Assembly (NCBI RefSeq): GCF_938039245.1
Contig: NZ_CALHVN010000027.1
Coordinates: 1-9,368, forward strand
Length of the DNA: 9,368 bases
Source: an uncultured Campylobacter sp.
Lineage (GTDB): Bacteria > Campylobacterota > Campylobacteria > Campylobacterales > Campylobacteraceae
Direction of reading: 5' to 3'
Shown here: positions 5,533 through 9,368 of the stretch, in pieces
How positions within the stretch are numbered: position 1 is the first letter of the stretch
Layout of the letters: each line of letters opens with the position of its first letter
Made by a program: the position numbers and the translations under genes
Notes under the pieces: generated by a model
Seen by the model: only the letters and a program-made list of their open reading frames with translations
Told to the model about the DNA's origin: nothing
Databases searched by the model: none

Positions 5533-8219
5533 AGGCTAGCTTGCTCCTCTACTTCTTTGAAGCTCTCGATATAGTCGCCCTCTCTGATGTCGTTGTAGCC
5601 GTCTATACCCACGCCGCACTCAAAGCCGCGAGCAACCTCTCTCACGTCGTCTTTGAAGCGTTTTAGCGAGCTTACCGTACCCTCGTGTACGACCACGCCG
5701 TTTCTGATGAGGCGGATTTTCGCGCCGCGGTTTATCGTGCCCTCGGTCACCATGCAGCCTGCGATCGCGCCCACTTTAGGGACGTTGATGACTTGGCGTA
5801 CTTGTGCTTGACCGAGCTGCTCCTCGTGGATGACAGGCGACATTAGGCCGCTTAGGATCGCCTTGACATCGTCGATCAGGTTATAGATGACGTTATAGGT
5901 TTTGATTTCGACGCCGCTTTCTTTGGCTTTTTCTTTCACTTCGCCCGTCGGCCTGATGTTAAAGCCTAAAATCACGGAGTTTTCGCTCGCTCTGGCTAGC
6001 TCTACGTCGCTTTGAGTGATGCCGCCTACGCCCGAGTGGATGATATTTACTTTTATCTCGTCGTTGCGAAGTTTTTCTAGGCTTGCCTTGATGGCTTCTA
6101 GCGAGCCGCCAACGTCGGCTTTTACAATGACAGGGAGCGATTTTAGCTCGCCCTCGGCGATCTTTTCGCTAAGCTCTTCCAGGCTTACTTTCGTCGTCTT
6201 GCTAAGCTCTTTTTGGCGTAGGTATTCGGCCTTTTTCTGTGCGTATTCGCGGGCTTCTTTGTCGGTTTTGACGCTTATTAGCGTTTCGCCGGCTTCAGGA
6301 ATCTCGCTAAGGCCCATTATCACGCCGCATTCGCCCGGTTTTATCTCTTTTAAAATTTTGCCCTGATCGTCGGTTATGCTTCTTATCTTACCGTACGCAA
6401 TGCCTGCGACCACGATGTCGCCTACTTTTAGGGTGCCGTTTTCTACGATAACGGTAGCTACCGGACCGCGGCCTTTTTGCTGCGAGCTTTCTATTATGGC
6501 TGCTTTCGCGTTTGCCTTTGCATTTGCTTTTAGTTCTAAAATTTCAGCCTGCAAGAGTACGATCTCAAGTAGATCGTCTATACCCATACCGGTTTTTGCG
6601 GAGATCGGTACAAACTCGTACGTGCCGCCCCAGTCTGTAGATAGGATATCTAGCTCGGCTAGCTCGCTTTTTACTTTGTCGGGGTTTGCGGCCTCTTTAT
6701 CCATCTTGTTTATCGCGATGATGATCGGTACGCCAGCAGCTTTTGCGTGGTTCACGGCCTCTTTGGTCTGCGGTTTTACGCCGTCGTCGGCTGCAACTAC
6801 GATGATAACGATGTCGGTGATCTTGGCTCCTCTAGCGCGCATAGCCGTGAAAGCTTCGTGGCCCGGAGTGTCGATAAAGGTAATGTTTTTGCTGTTTTTG
6901 TTTACCATATAGGCGCCTACGTGCTGCGTGATGCCGCCTGCTTCGCCAGCTGCTACGCGCGAACTTCTGATGTAGTCTAGTAGCGAGGTTTTGCCGTGAT
7001 CGACGTGACCCATGATGGTGATAACCGGAGCGCGGACGGTCAAATTTATATCGTCTAGCTGCTCTTCTTCTTCGTAGGCCTTAACGTAGTCAAACTCTTC
7101 TTGCGTATCGACGATATTTACCTCGATACCGAACTCATCGGCTAAAATTTCTATCGCATCCTCGTCTAAAAAATCGTTTTTGGTCGTCATCATGCCGAGC
7201 ATAAAGAGCTTGCCGATGACTTCGCTAGGTTGCTTGTTGATCTTATCGGCAAATTCGTATAGGCGGATCTCTTTTGGTATCTCGACGTAGGTTACCGCCT
7301 CGCCGTTATGGTCGGCGCGTTGTGATTTTTTATGTTTTTTGCGAGGCCTGCGCGCGGTACCTTGCTCTAGAAACGAACTTACCGAGTTATTTAGTACCGG
7401 CTTGTACCCCGTATTTGTCGGTTGTTTTGTTTTTTGAGGCTCCGGAGTTTGCGTTCGAACTGAAAAATCAGGCAATATAACTACGTCTTCATCGTCTATC
7501 ACGATATCGGCCATATCGCGGTCGCCGAGCAGATCCATCTTCGTGGTGCCGTCTTTTTTAGTCGCGATGACCGGTTTTTTCTCTTTTTTCTTTTTGCGCT
7601 CAATTTTTTCGTCGCTAAATTTAAACATATTTTCCAAATTTAGCGCCGGCGCAGACTCTTTTCTCTCGCTTGCTCTAGGTGCGGGCTGCTCGTCTTTTTT
7701 CTTTTTTACGATGACTAGACCGCGTCTTTTTTGCAGACTAACGTCGGCTAGGCTCTCTTTTGGCTGGACCGGCTCGGCGGCAGGTTCGACCTTTGGTTCC
7801 TCTTTCGGTGCCACTTGCGTTTTTGGCTCTGGCGCTTTTTCTGCCGGTTTTTGAGTAACTGTTTTTTGTTCTTTTTCGGATTTTTCGTCGTTTTTTGTTT
7901 CTATTTTTTCTTTCGGCAAAGGCTTTTCTTCTTTTGCGGCGCTTGTTTTTTTAGCTTCTTTAGGTTTGTTTTCTTTTTCCTCTTTGCCCTCTTTGGTTTC
8001 CGCCTTTTTAACGGTCGGTTTTTTCTTTTCCGGTTTTTTCTTGAGAGCTTCGGGGATCTCGCCGGTTTGGATGTAGGTGTATAGCGCCGCCGCTTCTTCA
8101 GGACTAACGCCGCTTGAGTGCGTTTTGACCTTTAGCCCAAGTTCAATAGCCTTTTCTAAAACCTCTTTGCTATTGTAACCGAGCTCATTTGCTATCTCTG
8201 AAATTCGAACAGTCCCCAT
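5529..8219 (-). CDS. infB: Translation initiation factor IF2
   Basis: IF2 is the GTPase that brings fMet-tRNA to the 30S subunit and promotes 50S joining. The 896-residue protein has an N-terminal IF2_N domain (about 3-55), a long Lys/Glu/Pro-rich linker (about 60-160) continuing as a charged, low-complexity region to ~310, and a second IF2_N-like unit (about 312-368). The G domain has G1 GHVDHGKT (404-411), the switch region GGITQHVGAY (428-437), G3 DTPGH (450-454), G4 NKMD (504-507) and G5 SAK (540-542). Domain II begins near GRGPVATVIVENGTL (583-597), followed by domain III and the C-terminal fMet-tRNA-binding domain (about 800-896). All nucleotide-binding motifs are intact. The ATG at 8219 lies within ylxR and is supported by a strong AAAGGAG. 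The gene's long linker gives T-rich runs on the plus strand. Confidence 0.98.
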   Translation of the reverse strand: MGTVRISEIANELGYNSKEVLEKAIELGLKVKTHSSGVSPEEAAALYTYIQTGEIPEALKKKPEKKKPTVKKAETKEGKEEKENKPKEAKKTSAAKEEKPLPKEKIETKNDEKSEKEQKTVTQKPAEKAPEPKTQVAPKEEPKVEPAAEPVQPKESLADVSLQKRRGLVIVKKKKDEQPAPRASERKESAPALNLENMFKFSDEKIERKKKKEKKPVIATKKDGTTKMDLLGDRDMADIVIDDEDVVILPDFSVRTQTPEPQKTKQPTNTGYKPVLNNSVSSFLEQGTARRPRKKHKKSQRADHNGEAVTYVEIPKEIRLYEFADKINKQPSEVIGKLFMLGMMTTKNDFLDEDAIEILADEFGIEVNIVDTQEEFDYVKAYEEEEQLDDINLTVRAPVITIMGHVDHGKTSLLDYIRSSRVAAGEAGGITQHVGAYMVNKNSKNITFIDTPGHEAFTAMRARGAKITDIVIIVVAADDGVKPQTKEAVNHAKAAGVPIIIAINKMDKEAANPDKVKSELAELDILSTDWGGTYEFVPISAKTGMGIDDLLEIVLLQAEILELKANAKANAKAAIIESSQQKGRGPVATVIVENGTLKVGDIVVAGIAYGKIRSITDDQGKILKEIKPGECGVIMGLSEIPEAGETLISVKTDKEAREYAQKKAEYLRQKELSKTTKVSLEELSEKIAEGELKSLPVIVKADVGGSLEAIKASLEKLRNDEIKVNIIHSGVGGITQSDVELARASENSVILGFNIRPTGEVKEKAKESGVEIKTYNVIYNLIDDVKAILSGLMSPVIHEEQLGQAQVRQVINVPKVGAIAGCMVTEGTINRGAKIRLIRNGVVVHEGTVSSLKRFKDDVREVARGFECGVGIDGYNDIREGDYIESFKEVEEQASL

Positions 8220-8469
8220 TTAAGAGTATCTCCTTTAAATTTTGCCCGTTTTGTAGCGTCGCGATAAAGCTGCCTGCGACTCTTCCGAGCGATTTTCTTA
8301 AAATTTTCTCGTCTTTTTTTAGACATTCTTCGCAAAGATAAAAGCTGCGTCCGTTTCCGTTTCCGAAAAATAGCGAAGAATTTATCAGTCTGTATCTACG
8401 CAAAATTTGCTGTTCAAAGCGCTTTTTGCAGACCATGCACGTCCTGATAGGGATAAATTTTTGAGCCAT
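8185..8469 (-). CDS. ylxR: YlxR/RnpM-family RNA-binding protein (DUF448)
   Basis: The 94-residue protein fits the YlxR (DUF448) family, small basic proteins encoded beside infB or nusA in many bacteria. A Bacillus member (RnpM) binds and modulates RNase P; the role here is inferred from family and position. The motif IPIRTCMVCKKRF (6-18) matches the family's P-x-R-x-C-x-x-C start, a basic LRRYRL follows at 23-28, and GRSFYLCEECLKK (40-52) matches the usual GRGAY-V segment. Two CxxC pairs (Cys11/14 and Cys46/49) could bind zinc. The ATG at 8469 has AGAAG 8 bases upstream and is 25 bases after thrB. The 3' end overlaps infB by 35 bases and contains its ribosome site. No nusA lies alongside. Confidence 0.85.
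   Translation of the reverse strand: MAQKFIPIRTCMVCKKRFEQQILRRYRLINSSLFFGNGNGRSFYLCEECLKKDEKILRKSLGRVAGSFIATLQNGQNLKEILLNGDCSNFRDSK
8230..8236 (-). promoter_or_regulatory. Strong ribosome binding site of infB inside ylxR
   Basis: AAAGGAG on the minus strand (8236-8230) is a near-complete match to the anti-Shine-Dalgarno. It sits 10 bases before the infB ATG and within ylxR codons. It decides the infB start, which also agrees with the conserved RISEIANELGY N-terminus. Confidence 0.85.
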
Positions 8470-8494
8470 TATTATAACTTCTTTTAGCTTTTTT

Positions 8495-9368
8495 TTAGCT
8501 TTGTAGGATTTTTATCCCGTCGTTGTCGAAATTAAAAATTTCAATCCGAAAGCTCTTAAATTTATCTTGCAGTTTTTGTTTTAAATTTGCCGCATCGCCC
8601 GCGTAAACGATATTTAAAAAGCTCGATCCGCTACCTGAAAGTGTGCTTAAAAGAGCGCCGTTTTCGTAGGCTATCTTGCGCACTTCAAAGAGCTCGGGTA
8701 GGCTTTGCATGCGGATTTGCTCGTGCATGACGTCTTTTGCCGCCGTCCTTAAAGGCTCGTAATTTTCACTAAAAAAGCAAGCCGTGAGAAATGCGGCGTG
8801 AGAGAGGTTGCTAACGCACTCGCTCATCGTAAAATTTTTGGGTAGTTTGGCGCGAGATTCGTTCGTGCTCATCGGCTTATCCGGGATCACGACGACGGCT
8901 TTGATATCGGCGCTCAAAGGTTTTTTTAGGGATTTTACCTTGCCGTTTTCGACGACGGAGCTAACAAAGCCGCCAAGCGTCGCCGGAGCGATGTTGTCGG
9001 GGTGGTTTTCGTAAACTAGGGCTTGGTTTAAAATCGCGCTTTTATCCGCCTTAAACCCAGCCGCCGCATAAGCCGCCGCGATGGCTGAAGTGATGACTGC
9101 AGAGGAGCTTCCAAGTCCGCGAGAAAACGGGATTTGATTGGTAAAAATCATGCGAAAAGTATCTTTTTTGCCCGTTAGTTTGACGTAAATTTCATTGAAA
9201 ATAGATAAAAAAATGTTGTTTTTTTTAAGAAGCGCGTTGTCTTTGCCTTCGCCCAAAATGCTCACGGAGGCGAAGTTTGCCCTCGTTATCTCGACTGTGT
9301 TGCGTAGCTCTAAGGCAAGTCCTAGGGCGTCAAAACCGGGACCGATGTTTGCGCTCGTGGCGGGAACT
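8495..9368 (-). CDS. thrB: Homoserine kinase ThrB (5' end beyond window)
   Basis: ThrB phosphorylates homoserine to O-phosphohomoserine with ATP, the step before threonine synthase. About 290 residues are visible, against a usual ~290-310, so only the first few codons are cut off. The frame is open to the window edge. It begins VPATSANIGPGFDALGLALE, the GHMP-kinase N-terminal signature; the GTG at 9265 is an internal valine codon and not the start. The ATP-binding motif PFSRGLGSSSA lies at visible residues 80-90, the substrate-binding YENHPDN at about 119-125, and the GHMP C-terminal loop TLSGSGSS at 242-249. The gene ends 25 bases before ylxR and probably shares its transcript; the promoter is outside the window. 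Homopolymers A7 (9207-9213) and T8 (9219-9226) lie near the 5' part. Confidence 0.95.
   Translation of the reverse strand, partial: VPATSANIGPGFDALGLALELRNTVEITRANFASVSILGEGKDNALLKKNNIFLSIFNEIYVKLTGKKDTFRMIFTNQIPFSRGLGSSSAVITSAIAAAYAAAGFKADKSAILNQALVYENHPDNIAPATLGGFVSSVVENGKVKSLKKPLSADIKAVVVIPDKPMSTNESRAKLPKNFTMSECVSNLSHAAFLTACFFSENYEPLRTAAKDVMHEQIRMQSLPELFEVRKIAYENGALLSTLSGSGSSFLNIVYAGDAANLKQKLQDKFKSFRIEIFNFDNDGIKILQS

Noticed and set aside
6520..6550. KANAKANAKA repeat in IF2 as an unusual insertion
   Set aside because: It falls in the G-domain to domain II connector, where the family normally has an ELKAN-type variable segment; a 12-base imperfect duplication is minor.
5313..8084. Plus-strand open frames opposite infB and rbfA, some over 100 codons
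   Set aside because: Their Phe/Ser/Leu-rich translations mirror the Lys/Glu-rich IF2 linker and G domain; the minus-strand frame carries intact GTPase motifs.
8471..8476. TATAAT immediately before the ylxR ATG as a promoter
   Set aside because: On the minus strand it lies in the spacing between the ribosome site and the ATG, so a transcript from it would start inside ylxR and lack the start codon.
9265..9265. GTG as the thrB start codon
   Set aside because: The frame stays open upstream to the window edge and encodes the conserved PATSANIGPGFDALG motif, so this GTG is an internal valine.
1..9368. Mobile element, CRISPR array, tRNA/rRNA, phage or toxin-antitoxin system
   Set aside because: No transposase, integrase, regularly spaced direct repeats, tRNA-like cloverleaf or toxin/antitoxin pair was seen; the genes are core and mutually co-oriented.

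Overview
The window reads as ordinary chromosome of a Campylobacter-type epsilonproteobacterium (Campylobacterota). The evidence is the gene content and order (thrB-ylxR-infB-rbfA-rimP, then accD-rlmH-dksA-membrane protein-dus-recO), the short RecO, and spacers full of AAATTT hexamers. The fairly high G+C of several genes fits the oral C. concisus/curvus/showae/rectus group better than C. jejuni, but the species is inferred, not shown. All eleven supported genes lie on the minus strand, so transcription runs from high to low coordinates.

Region 1 (9368 down to 4746) is a tightly packed translation cluster. It holds homoserine kinase ThrB (its first few codons lie outside the window), a YlxR/RnpM-type RNA-binding protein, initiation factor IF2, and the 30S maturation factors RbfA and RimP. 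ylxR/infB, infB/rbfA and rbfA/rimP overlap by 35, 4 and 14 bases, so translational coupling is likely. Together these genes make and start up 30S subunits. ThrB is a metabolic gene that appears to be cotranscribed.

Region 2 (4745-4432) is the only sizeable gene-free stretch, 314 bases. It carries 13 AAATTT hexamers, a large imperfect inverted repeat at 4608-4704, a perfect 14-base palindrome just after rimP, and a plausible sigma70 -10 box (TATAAT) ahead of accD. I found no convincing gene in it.

Region 3 (4431 down to 139) is a second compact operon: accD (malonyl-CoA supply), rlmH (23S rRNA pseudouridine methylation), dksA (RNA polymerase/stringent-response regulator), an uncharacterised two-TM membrane protein with a cytoplasmic helical domain, dus (tRNA dihydrouridine synthase) and recO (recombinational repair). 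Gaps are 9 bases or fewer, and one pair overlaps by 7 bases. rlmH and dus both start with TTG. It groups membrane lipid supply, growth control, RNA modification and repair in one transcript. G+C is clearly higher from about base 240 to 1200 (recO and the 3' half of dus).

Region 4 (138-1) has no gene I can support. I saw no mobile element, CRISPR array, tRNA or rRNA. The items most worth a second look are the structured spacer at 4432-4745 and the uncharacterised membrane protein at 1670-2707. Nothing here clearly amounts to a new biological system.
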